Shown here piece by piece: positions 57,492 to 64,000 of a stretch of 64,000 nucleotides of DNA (position 1 is its first letter; each line of letters starts with the position of its first letter). The notes under the pieces were generated by a model. The model was not told the origin of the DNA, made no database searches, and saw only the letters and a list, made by a program, of their open reading frames with translations. The stretch lies in the NCBI GenBank assembly GCA_903871545.1, contig CAIQHG010000034.1, positions 1 through 64,000 of the forward strand, in the 5' to 3' direction. This stretch comes from an uncultured Burkholderiales bacterium. GTDB taxonomy: Bacteria > Pseudomonadota > Gammaproteobacteria > Burkholderiales > Burkholderiaceae_C. Position numbers and translations under genes: made by a program.

Positions 57492-58607
57492 ATGCAAGTT
57501 AATATACCCACAAAGCCACCCATCGTTTGGAGTAATCCAGAGCGTGAAAAAGCCTTTTTCAGCTGGTTAGATCGAGTTGCAATAGAGTTTTCTTTAAATA
57601 AAGAAAGCTTGTCTTTGGCTTCAGCAGATGCAAGTTTTAGGCGTTATTTTCGACTAACCAGTCAGTACGAGCTAGCCAAATCGTTTGTCATTATGGATGC
57701 TCCCCCCGATAAAGAGAACTGCTCCTCATTTGTAGCCATCGCCTCTTTAATGGCTCGTGCGGGGTTGCTGGTGCCGCAAATCCTCAATTGGAGTGAGCCT
57801 TTGGGATTCATGCTCATCTCAGACTTGGGCAATCAAACTTTGCTAGAACAGTTGCAAACTACCCTTGACCTGACAGCCCCTGAAGCAACACCACCTCTGG
57901 CCCCGTTTAACAAAGCACTTGACGCTCTTCTGCTTTGGCAAAAGGCGAGTAAACCCAATACGCTTGATCTTTATGATGAGTCCGTTTTGATGAGGGAGCT
58001 CTACTTATTTCCTGAATGGTATATCTCCCAACACAAAAAAATTGCTCTCACTGTAGATCAACAAAACGTATTACAAAGCGTTTTCAGTCTTATTGTTAAA
58101 TCCAATTTAAGCGCCCCCCGTGTCTTTGTACACCGAGACTTTATGACTCGTAATCTGATGGTCTCGCAAGACAAAAATGAGCACCGCCTTGGTGTGCTAG
58201 ATTTTCAAGACGCTTTAATGGGGCCAATCACTTACGACATAGCAAGTTTAATGCGCGATGCTTTTTGCAGCTGGTCAGAAGAGTTTGTACTGGACATTAC
58301 CATTCGCTATTGGGAACGCATTCGCTCAAGTGGGATGATTGATCAAAACGGTTGGTCTGAGGATTTTGGAGAATTTTGGCGAGCTGTCGAGTGGATGGGG
58401 CTTCAAAGACACTTGAAAGTAAGCGGCATATTTGCAAGATTAACTCTAAGAGACAATAAGCCTAAATATTTATCCGATACTCCTCGGTTTATTAAATACA
58501 TTAGAAGCACCGGAGCAAGGTATAGGGAACTATTTCCTTTGATTCGACTATTAGACTCGTTTGATAGCCAAAATGATAAACAAGTTTTCTCATTTGGACG
58601 CTTGTAA
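57492..58607 (+). CDS. amgK: N-acetylmuramate/N-acetylglucosamine kinase AmgK-like phosphotransferase
   Basis: A 371-residue aminoglycoside-phosphotransferase-fold sugar kinase. SADASFRRYFRL, VIMDAPPDKENCSSFVAIASLM, the catalytic loop VHRDFMTRNLMV and LDFQDALMGPITYDIASLMRD match AmgK, which phosphorylates MurNAc at C1 for a wall-recycling shortcut to UDP-MurNAc. It is divergent from lptD as in relatives. murU, the nucleotidyltransferase normally next in the pathway and operon, is not downstream; rsmE follows after 14 nt. The AmpG permease in this window could supply the pathway. Confidence 0.87.
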   Translation: MQVNIPTKPPIVWSNPEREKAFFSWLDRVAIEFSLNKESLSLASADASFRRYFRLTSQYELAKSFVIMDAPPDKENCSSFVAIASLMARAGLLVPQILNWSEPLGFMLISDLGNQTLLEQLQTTLDLTAPEATPPLAPFNKALDALLLWQKASKPNTLDLYDESVLMRELYLFPEWYISQHKKIALTVDQQNVLQSVFSLIVKSNLSAPRVFVHRDFMTRNLMVSQDKNEHRLGVLDFQDALMGPITYDIASLMRDAFCSWSEEFVLDITIRYWERIRSSGMIDQNGWSEDFGEFWRAVEWMGLQRHLKVSGIFARLTLRDNKPKYLSDTPRFIKYIRSTGARYRELFPLIRLLDSFDSQNDKQVFSFGRL

Positions 58608-58621
58608 CCTAGACGTTTAAA

Positions 58622-59383
58622 ATGCCCAGAATTTTCTGCGATTCCCCTATTCAACTTATAAATAGTTGGTCTTTGCCTGCAGATACGGCCCGCCATATTC
58701 AAGTCTTAAGGCTTCAGCCTGGTGACAAATTTACTTTATTTAACGGCCGAGGAGGGGAGTTTACGTCGCAAATTTTAGAGATGGGCAGAAAAGAAGTTGT
58801 AGCCTCTGTTTTAAGTTTTAATCCTGTAGAACGCGAATTAAATGCTCAAATCCACCTACTAATGGGTATGCCCGCCAACGATAAAATGGATTGGATTATT
58901 GAAAAAGCAACTGAGCTTGGAGTTCGTCAAGTTACCCCCCTAATGACGCAGCACAATGTTGTTCGCTTAAGTGGTACCCGGGCTGACAAAAAGACCCTTC
59001 ACTGGAGTTCCATCGCCACAGCCGCGTGCACTCAGTGTGGCAGAAATACGGCCCCCGTTATTGAAAGCCCTATTGAGCTTTCAAATTGGCTTGCAACTGA
59101 GCTCGGCTCTGTATCAAACCCGTCTTTTAAATGGTTTTTTTCTCTTAATTCTTTGGCCCGCTCGATTGGTCCTCAAATCCAAGAACTCTTAAAACTTCCC
59201 CTTAATAACAATCCCCATATCTTGATTGCATTTGGCCCAGAAGGTGGATGGTCTTCGCAGGAGGAGACGACACTTATAAATTACGGCTTTACGGCCCTTA
59301 GCCTTGGCAATAGAACGCTTCGCGCAGAAACTGCCGCAATAGCAACACTAGCCACGTTAAATTTAATGCTAGAACAAAGTTAG
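58622..59383 (+). CDS. rsmE: 16S rRNA (uracil-1498-N3)-methyltransferase
   Basis: A 253-residue SPOUT methyltransferase that methylates U1498 of 16S rRNA. An N-terminal PUA-like part (HIQVLRLQPGDKFTLFNGRGGEF) leads to the knotted domain, with EKATELGVRQVTPLMT and the SAM-binding FGPEGGWSSQEE and LGNRTLRAETAAIATLA. Standard length. It is close behind amgK (14 nt), and its 3' end overlaps the convergent metW by 4 nt. Confidence 0.95.
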   Translation: MPRIFCDSPIQLINSWSLPADTARHIQVLRLQPGDKFTLFNGRGGEFTSQILEMGRKEVVASVLSFNPVERELNAQIHLLMGMPANDKMDWIIEKATELGVRQVTPLMTQHNVVRLSGTRADKKTLHWSSIATAACTQCGRNTAPVIESPIELSNWLATELGSVSNPSFKWFFSLNSLARSIGPQIQELLKLPLNNNPHILIAFGPEGGWSSQEETTLINYGFTALSLGNRTLRAETAAIATLATLNLMLEQS

Positions 59384-59961
59384 TGCTCAATTTTAAATAC
59401 CGCGGTCGGTGCTAGCAAATTTGGAAATAAGCGGATAATACTTGAGTCTTTGACTCCAAAAGAATCCAAGATTTTTATTTTATTTTTTTTAGCTAGCAAC
59501 TCAAAATCGTAAAAAGTTCCCACACGAATATTAGGCGTGTCATACCACTGATAAGGGAGCCTTTTTGTCACTGGCATCGCCCCGCGCAAAATACTAATCC
59601 TATTTGGCCAGTGTGCGAAGTTTGGAAAAGCAACTATGCCGATTTTCCCCACCCTTACTGTCTCCATAACCATAGTTTCTGCGTTTCTCAAATTTTGTAA
59701 GGTATCAATCTGCAGTACAACGTCGAAAGAAAAATCCTCAAAAATTGTTAAACCTTCATCCAAATTTAACTGCAACACCTGAACACCACGACGAACACAC
59801 TGCAAAACATTTTGGTCATCTATTTCAACGCCGTAACCGTCGCATCCTCTGTGGAGCTGTAAATAATTTAATAAGTCACCATCCCCACAACCTAAATCAA
59901 GCACCCTGCTCCCCACAGGCACTAGCTCGGCGATACTTGAGATGAAGGCTTGCTTATTCAT
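59380..59961 (-). CDS. metW: Methionine biosynthesis protein MetW
   Basis: A 193-residue class I methyltransferase-fold protein. The SAM-type motif RVLDLGCGDGDLLNYL lies near residue 19, and GVEIDDQNVLQCVRRGVQVLQ and NFAHWPNRISILRGAMPVTKRLPYQWYDTPNI are MetW hallmarks. MetW is needed with MetX for homoserine acylation in several Proteobacteria, probably as an activating partner. It lies 10 nt downstream of metX, forming the usual pair. Confidence 0.94.
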   Translation of the reverse strand: MNKQAFISSIAELVPVGSRVLDLGCGDGDLLNYLQLHRGCDGYGVEIDDQNVLQCVRRGVQVLQLNLDEGLTIFEDFSFDVVLQIDTLQNLRNAETMVMETVRVGKIGIVAFPNFAHWPNRISILRGAMPVTKRLPYQWYDTPNIRVGTFYDFELLAKKNKIKILDSFGVKDSSIIRLFPNLLAPTAVFKIEH

Positions 59962-59971
59962 CTAATTTGTC

Positions 59972-61102
59972 CTAATTTTTTAAATTCTTAAATATTTCCG
60001 CAAAATAGGATTCCACAACGCTCAAGTACCGATGGTCATCAAGTAAAAAAGCATCGTGCCCATGTGGTGCGTCAATCTCTGAATACGTTACGGCTATTTT
60101 GTTATCAATTAGAGCTTTTACGATTTCCCTGCTCCTTGCCGGCGAAAACCTCCAATCTGTTTTGAAACTAATCACTAAGAATTTACTTTTTATTTTTTTG
60201 AATGCCAGACTTAAACTATTCTGATGCTCTTTCGCTGGATCAAAATAATCAAGAGCTCTTGTAATCAATAAGTAAGTGTTGGCGTCAAAATATTCACTGA
60301 ATTTTTCCCCCTGATGCCTTAAATAACTCTCTATTTGAAACTCTACATCTTGAGTGGAATACTTTAAGGTGTCATTTCTCAACGTTCTTCCAAATTTAGT
60401 GTTCATCACATCATCGCTTAAATACGTAATATGGCCCACCATTCTCGCGATTTTTAAACCCCGGCGAGGGATAACATTGTGCTCGTAAAAGTAGCCCTCA
60501 TGAAAGTCCGGATCATTTACGATTGCGCGTCTCGCGACTTCATTAAATGCAATATTTTCGGCATTTAAATTGGGCGCGCTTGCGATCACAACTGAGTTCA
60601 ATACTTTATCCGGGTACTGCAGCGTCCAACTTAAAGCTTGCATTCCCCCTAAACTGCCACCCATAACTGCACATAGCCGTTCGATACCAAGAGCATAGAC
60701 TAATCTTTGCTGAGCGTTAACCCAATCTTCTACAGTTACAACAGGAAAGGCGCCACCCCAAATTTTTTGATTCTTTGGGTTTACGTGTGTGGGCCCAGTA
60801 GAACCAAAGCATGATCCCAAATTGTTAATTCCAATTACAAAAAATTGATCCGTATCCACAGATTTCCCCGGACCAATCATCTTATCCCACCATCCCGCTG
60901 ATTTAAAACCCTCTCCCTCATACTCACCCGCAACATGGTGAGAGGCGTTTAGCGCGTGACAAATTAAAACCGCATTCGATTTCGATTCATTTAGCTGGCC
61001 ATAAGTTTCGTACGCAAGTTGATAACTGTCTAATACCCCACCAGAGCGCAGTTTGAGTGGCTCACTGAAGTTCATGATTTGCGCTCGGGCGATAAAGCTC
61101 AT
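59972..61102 (-). CDS. metX: Homoserine O-acyltransferase MetX
   Basis: A 376-residue alpha/beta hydrolase-fold enzyme acylating homoserine for methionine synthesis. The nucleophile is in [12 protein letters not shown] (Ser150), the acid in FKTDWRFSP and the histidine in [25 protein letters not shown] and [19 protein letters not shown] are standard. MetX proteins paired with MetW often use succinyl-CoA, so acetyl versus succinyl donor is left open. Together with the split metH this window supplies two steps of methionine metabolism. Confidence 0.94.
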   Translation of the reverse strand: MSFIARAQIMNFSEPLKLRSGGVLDSYQLAYETYGQLNESKSNAVLICHALNASHHVAGEYEGEGFKSAGWWDKMIGPGKSVDTDQFFVIGINNLGSCFGSTGPTHVNPKNQKIWGGAFPVVTVEDWVNAQQRLVYALGIERLCAVMGGSLGGMQALSWTLQYPDKVLNSVVIASAPNLNAENIAFNEVARRAIVNDPDFHEGYFYEHNVIPRRGLKIARMVGHITYLSDDVMNTKFGRTLRNDTLKYSTQDVEFQIESYLRHQGEKFSEYFDANTYLLITRALDYFDPAKEHQNSLSLAFKKIKSKFLVISFKTDWRFSPARSREIVKALIDNKIAVTYSEIDAPHGHDAFLLDDHRYLSVVESYFAEIFKNLKN

Positions 61103-61462
61103 ACTTTTAATTTAGTCAACTTGCTCTTAACATTCCACATTTTTCTTGGTCTTTTTTTATTAGTTGACCTTATCAAGCATCACAATTGTTGAATAATTCA
61201 ATTTTATTAACACCAAGCAATTTTTGGGCTCTTTTATCTTAGCTTTCTGCTTCAGTTTTCAATCCCGCTGAGGGTTTTTAAACAAAAAACATGAATTTAT
61301 TCTGCTTTTTAGCTATTTTTCTTCCTAATAGTAGTAAATCCTAAGCACTAAATGTCATTTGTGCCTCATAATGTCAGAACACGTATTTAATGTAACAGTT
61401 TATGCGTGGTTTCTGGTGATCGGTTAGTTTCGCGCTTCGCTTTTCTTTATTGTGGTGCATTC
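61103..61462. other. Non-coding stretch between divergent metX and the RRM gene
   Basis: About 400 nt lie between the metX and RRM start codons, the longest gap in the window. It is A+T-rich and has no credible ORF. A 13-nt perfect dyad TTGAATAATTCAA lies at 61189-61201. The right part is probably a long 5' leader for the RRM gene, as expected of cold-shock type genes; I could not define either promoter. Confidence 0.5.
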
Positions 61463-61500
61463 GGGACTCCATCGCTTTTCATTGTGTTTCAAGGAGTCCC
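61463..61500 (+). promoter_or_regulatory. Hairpin sequestering the ribosome binding site of the RRM gene
   Basis: GGGACTCC pairs perfectly with GGAGTCCC across a 22-nt loop. The right arm contains the GGAG Shine-Dalgarno element, 8 nt from the ATG at 61505. In the folded state the site is hidden; opening by temperature, a protein or autogenous RNA binding would permit initiation. Confidence 0.6.
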
Positions 61501-61504
61501 TTTC

Positions 61505-61915
61505 ATGGGCAATAAATTATACGTAGGCAATCTGCCTTATTCTGTTCGCGACAATGATTTGGAGCAAGCATTTGGGCAATATGGTGGCGTCACAAGCGCT
61601 AAAGTAATGATGGAGAGAGACACTGGCAGATCCAAAGGATTTGGCTTTGTTGAAATGGGCAACGACGCGGAAGCTCAAGCCGCAATCGCTGGCATGAACG
61701 GCCAATCTCTTGGTGGCCGTAGCCTCGTTGTAAACGAAGCTCGCCCAATGGAGGCTCGCCCACCCCGCACTGGCGGTGGCGGCGGATATGGTGGCGGCGG
61801 TTATGGCGGTGGCGGTGGTGGTGGTGGTCGACGTGAAGGCGGCGGCGGATATGGCGGCGGCGGCGGTGGCGGTGGCGGTGGCCGACGCGAAGGCGGCGGC
61901 GGCGATTACCGTTAA
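61505..61915 (+). CDS. Glycine-rich RNA-binding protein (single RRM)
   Basis: A 136-residue protein with one RRM and an RGG-like tail, similar in build to cyanobacterial Rbp and plant GRP proteins. RNP2 is LYVGNL (5-10) and RNP1 is SKGFGFVEM (43-51); aromatic residues needed for RNA contact are present. From about residue 90 the chain is nearly all glycine with YGGGG and RREGGGG units, encoded by G+C-rich DNA repeats. The track start adds 33 residues; ATG at 61505 follows AAGGAG. Such proteins are often cold-induced RNA chaperones; that role is inferred. A strong terminator follows. Confidence 0.93.
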   Translation: MGNKLYVGNLPYSVRDNDLEQAFGQYGGVTSAKVMMERDTGRSKGFGFVEMGNDAEAQAAIAGMNGQSLGGRSLVVNEARPMEARPPRTGGGGGYGGGGYGGGGGGGGRREGGGGYGGGGGGGGGGRREGGGGDYR

Positions 61916-61974
61916 TCTAAGACGTGGCAGCTAACCACTGCGTTATTGATAGATTAATGTAGATCTGACCTAAG

Positions 61975-62001
61975 GGATACTGTTCACAGTATCCTTTTTT
62001 T
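61975..62001 (+). terminator. Rho-independent terminator after the RRM gene
   Basis: GGATACTG and CAGTATCC make an 8-bp perfect stem with loop TTCA, followed by seven T. The T-run overlaps the stop codon of the convergent lptC. Confidence 0.85.
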
Positions 62002-62623
62002 ATTTTTTAGCGAACGTTACTTTTACATTTCCGACTAACTGCATCCTTCTATCAATATTGTTGTACTGCATTGAATCAGCCGTTATCTTTTCCAATCCCC
62101 TATCAATTTGAACGGGCAAATTAGTATAAATTTTTTCAATTTCTGAATTGATTTTTAAATATTGGCTTTTAATACTCAAAAAAGTTGGTGCTACTTTAGT
62201 CCCACTCCAGTCTTGCTTTATGAGCTCAACATCTCCCCTCAATTCAATGAGAGAGGCGTCGGCATTAGTTGTTGCTGTCTTAGCAGTCCCTTGCGTTCTT
62301 TGCACACCGCTAAAATTTGAATGTGATTGAGAATAAACTCGCGGACCTTCTATTTCTGTAGTGTCCGTATCGGCAAAATGTCGGGCATATCTTCCCAGTA
62401 TATGAGACTTAACTTCACCATTTGGCTCATAAGTCGTAACAGAAAACCCTCGCATAAAGTAATCTTCGACATGAGCCAAAGGCAAGACACTCTCTTTTTT
62501 GATTGCTTTTGGCGTAACTTGAAGCAACCAATAAGTAAACATCGCAAATATTAACATCAAAATGACTGGCAAGTAGCCACTTAAATTGTCCCAACTGCGT
62601 TTGAATATTTGTATACCTTTCAT
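62000..62623 (-). CDS. lptC: LPS export ABC transporter periplasmic protein LptC
   Basis: A 207-residue bitopic protein that passes LPS from LptBFG to LptA. One N-terminal membrane helix (about 18-36, LPVILMLIFAMFTYWLL) is followed by the LptC jelly roll, with YFMRGFSVTTYEPNGEVKSHILGRYARHF and ADSMQYNNIDRRMQLVGNVKVTF. It starts 27 nt after kdsC. lptA and lptB, which usually follow in this cluster, are absent; a convergent RRM gene is next. Confidence 0.92.
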   Translation of the reverse strand: MKGIQIFKRSWDNLSGYLPVILMLIFAMFTYWLLQVTPKAIKKESVLPLAHVEDYFMRGFSVTTYEPNGEVKSHILGRYARHFADTDTTEIEGPRVYSQSHSNFSGVQRTQGTAKTATTNADASLIELRGDVELIKQDWSGTKVAPTFLSIKSQYLKINSEIEKIYTNLPVQIDRGLEKITADSMQYNNIDRRMQLVGNVKVTFAKK

Positions 62624-62650
62624 GGTGTATTTTTTTACTTTTCAAAGAGA

Positions 62651-63187
62651 TTAACTCTCATTTAAAGCCTCATTTAATAGGTCAAGATACTTACCCTTTG
62701 CCGTCAACAATAGATCACAAAACTCGCGCAACGCACCTTCACCACCTTTTTTGAGAGTCACATAATCTACCCGGCTTAAAACTTCACGATGCCCGTTTTG
62801 AGGAGCACATGAAAAAGCAGCTTTTACAATCATTTGCAAATCAGGCCAGTCATCACCCATGCAAGCCGCTTGAGTCCAGTTTAATTGTAATTCTTGTAAT
62901 ATTTTTTCTGCAACTGATACCTTTCTTTCTGCCCCCAAGTAGATATGTTTCACGCCTAAATCTACCAACCTATTTTTTACATGCTCTCCGACTCTGCCAG
63001 AGATGATGACTGGAACAATACCAATTTTTTGTATTAATTTGATACCCTGTCCATCCAAAACATTGAATTGTTTTAATGATTCATTTTTTTCTGAATAGAG
63101 CAATCGTCCATCTGTGAAAACACCGTCAACATCTAAAAATATGACTCTTATATTTTGAGCTAATAGCAAATTTTCTGGACTGTACAT
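62651..63187 (-). CDS. kdsC: 3-deoxy-D-manno-octulosonate 8-phosphate phosphatase KdsC
   Basis: A 178-residue HAD-superfamily phosphatase producing KDO for LPS. Motif I is FLDVDGVFTDG (nucleophile Asp19, acid Asp21), motif II is in VIISGR, and motif III/IV is CMGDDWPDLQMI. The small C0-type tetrameric KdsC lacks a cap domain, and the length fits that. It lies 8 nt downstream of kdsD, so the two KDO steps are coupled. Confidence 0.95.
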   Translation of the reverse strand: MYSPENLLLAQNIRVIFLDVDGVFTDGRLLYSEKNESLKQFNVLDGQGIKLIQKIGIVPVIISGRVGEHVKNRLVDLGVKHIYLGAERKVSVAEKILQELQLNWTQAACMGDDWPDLQMIVKAAFSCAPQNGHREVLSRVDYVTLKKGGEGALREFCDLLLTAKGKYLDLLNEALNES

Positions 63188-63195
63188 AAAATAAT

Positions 63196-64000
63196 TTAAA
63201 TGACTTTTGCACGCATTAAATCATTTGTATTTAATGCACCTATCAACACCTGTGTTTCATCAACAACTAGCAAGGTATTAATTCTTAACTTTTCCATCTT
63301 ACCGACAACGTCGACAGCTAGAGATGTTTGAGATATTGTCTGCGGGTTTTTCTGCATTATGTCTTTGGCCAATAACTCCTTAAGCGACCCCCCCTTTTCT
63401 ATTAGTCGCCGCAAATCACCATCCGTGAAAATCCCGCAAGGTCTTCCTAAATCATCGACAACAGCCGTAACACCAAGCCCTTTTTTGCTCATCTCGCTTA
63501 AAAGCTCATTCATGGTTGCAGTTAATCCTACACGGGGGATCTGCTCTTTTTTCCTCATGATATCTGAAACATGAGTCAATAACTTGCGCCCTAGTGCACC
63601 TGCTGGATGGGACTTTGCAAAGTCTTCTGATTTGAACCCCCTCGCATCTAACAACACCACGGCGAGAGCGTCCCCAATAGCTAATTGGGCAGTTGTGCTG
63701 GCTGTGGGGGCAAGGTTTAGGGGACACGCCTCTTTTTTTACGCTGCAGTCAATTGCAATCGTTGACTCTTTTCCGAGGGTTGAGTCTAAATTGCCTGTAA
63801 TCGCAATCAATGGCACGCCCAAGCGTTTAATCAACGGGATTAGCTTGGTTATCTCCTCCGTTTCCCCGCTGTTTGATAAAGCAATCACAACATCATTAGA
63901 AGTTATCATCCCGAAATCTCCATGGCTGGCCTCAGCTGGGTGGACGAACATAGCAGGGCTTCCTGTCGAGGCAAGAGTTGCTGCGATTTTTGAAGCAATG
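63196..64000 (-). CDS. kdsD: Arabinose-5-phosphate isomerase KdsD (N-terminus outside window)
   Basis: The C-terminal 268 residues or so of an isomerase making D-arabinose 5-phosphate from ribulose 5-phosphate for KDO synthesis. The track begins at an internal ATG (63951), but the frame stays open to the window edge and reads ASKIAATLASTGSPAMFVHP, a normal KdsD continuation, so the start lies beyond 64000. The SIS sugar-binding core (VVIALSNSGETEEITKLIPL) is followed by two CBS domains (about the last 120 residues). It is first in the kdsD-kdsC-lptC unit. Confidence 0.95.
   Translation of the reverse strand, partial: IASKIAATLASTGSPAMFVHPAEASHGDFGMITSNDVVIALSNSGETEEITKLIPLIKRLGVPLIAITGNLDSTLGKESTIAIDCSVKKEACPLNLAPTASTTAQLAIGDALAVVLLDARGFKSEDFAKSHPAGALGRKLLTHVSDIMRKKEQIPRVGLTATMNELLSEMSKKGLGVTAVVDDLGRPCGIFTDGDLRRLIEKGGSLKELLAKDIMQKNPQTISQTSLAVDVVGKMEKLRINTLLVVDETQVLIGALNTNDLMRAKVI

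Noticed and set aside
61103-61260. Second SAH or SAM riboswitch upstream of metX
   Set aside because: Looked for GGAGCG-type and SAM-II-like cores and found none.
61780-61910. Tandem repeat array or CRISPR-like structure
   Set aside because: The repeats are in frame and encode the glycine-rich tail of the RRM protein; there are no unique spacers of constant length.

Overview
The window looks like chromosome of a betaproteobacterium of the order Burkholderiales, with moderate G+C (about mid-40s percent by eye), short intergenic gaps and many ATGA-type overlaps. The assignment rests on gene content and order: ilvE / CHCC zinc finger / waaF, gatCAB next to mreBCD, lptD-surA-ksgA with a divergent amgK, a metX-metW pair, a methionine synthase split into two genes, and an SAH-type riboswitch. 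Species cannot be named from this. The compact spacing would fit a streamlined free-living aquatic lineage, but that is inference.

Region by region: 0-3.3 kb holds a class III CoA-transferase, a cytochrome c' / cytochrome b561 pair and a peroxiredoxin. 3.4-13.4 kb, minus strand, is the str operon (rpsL, rpsG, fusA, tuf) followed by the S10 operon (rpsJ to rpsQ), ending in a hairpin instead of running into the spc operon. 13.6-18.9 kb, minus strand, carries a D,D-carboxypeptidase, a hydrolase, a thioredoxin-like 2Fe-2S protein, a VanZ-like membrane protein, HemJ, a dienelactone hydrolase and an HCCA isomerase. 19.1-24.2 kb, plus strand, is catabolic or transport (SDR, methylmalonate-semialdehyde dehydrogenase, GMC oxidoreductase, TauE/SafE exporter). 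24.3-28.8 kb is the rod-shape cluster mreBCD-mrdA. 29.0-32.3 kb is gatCAB. Then come pyrE and exoA head to head, trhO, an M48 protease, an AmpG-type permease, waaF, a zinc finger, ilvE, radA, an LplT-like transporter and ssb.

43.8-50.1 kb contains an aldose epimerase, a P-II protein behind a TorF-type outer-membrane protein, and the split MetH. Between the two MetH genes lies a convincing S-adenosylhomocysteine riboswitch whose pseudoknot strand overlaps the anti-Shine-Dalgarno arm of the downstream gene. A 48-residue membrane protein missing from the ORF track and GTP-dependent PEP carboxykinase follow. 52.5-59.4 kb is outer-membrane biogenesis and 16S rRNA modification (rsmA, surA, lptD, amgK, rsmE). 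59.4-61.1 kb is metW-metX. A glycine-rich RRM protein with its Shine-Dalgarno inside a hairpin comes next, and lptC-kdsC-kdsD runs off the right edge.

Themes: the methyl cycle is represented by metX, metW, both MetH halves and the riboswitch; envelope synthesis by mreBCD, mrdA, dacC, lptC/D, kdsC/D, waaF, surA and ampG. Several clusters lack partners usual in related genomes (spc operon, rodA, amtB, alr, murU, pdxA, lptAB), suggesting rearrangement. No tRNA, rRNA, CRISPR array, prophage or insertion sequence was seen. The most interesting signals are RNA-level controls: the SAH riboswitch, the RRM leader hairpin, and a run of hairpins between rpsL and rpsG.
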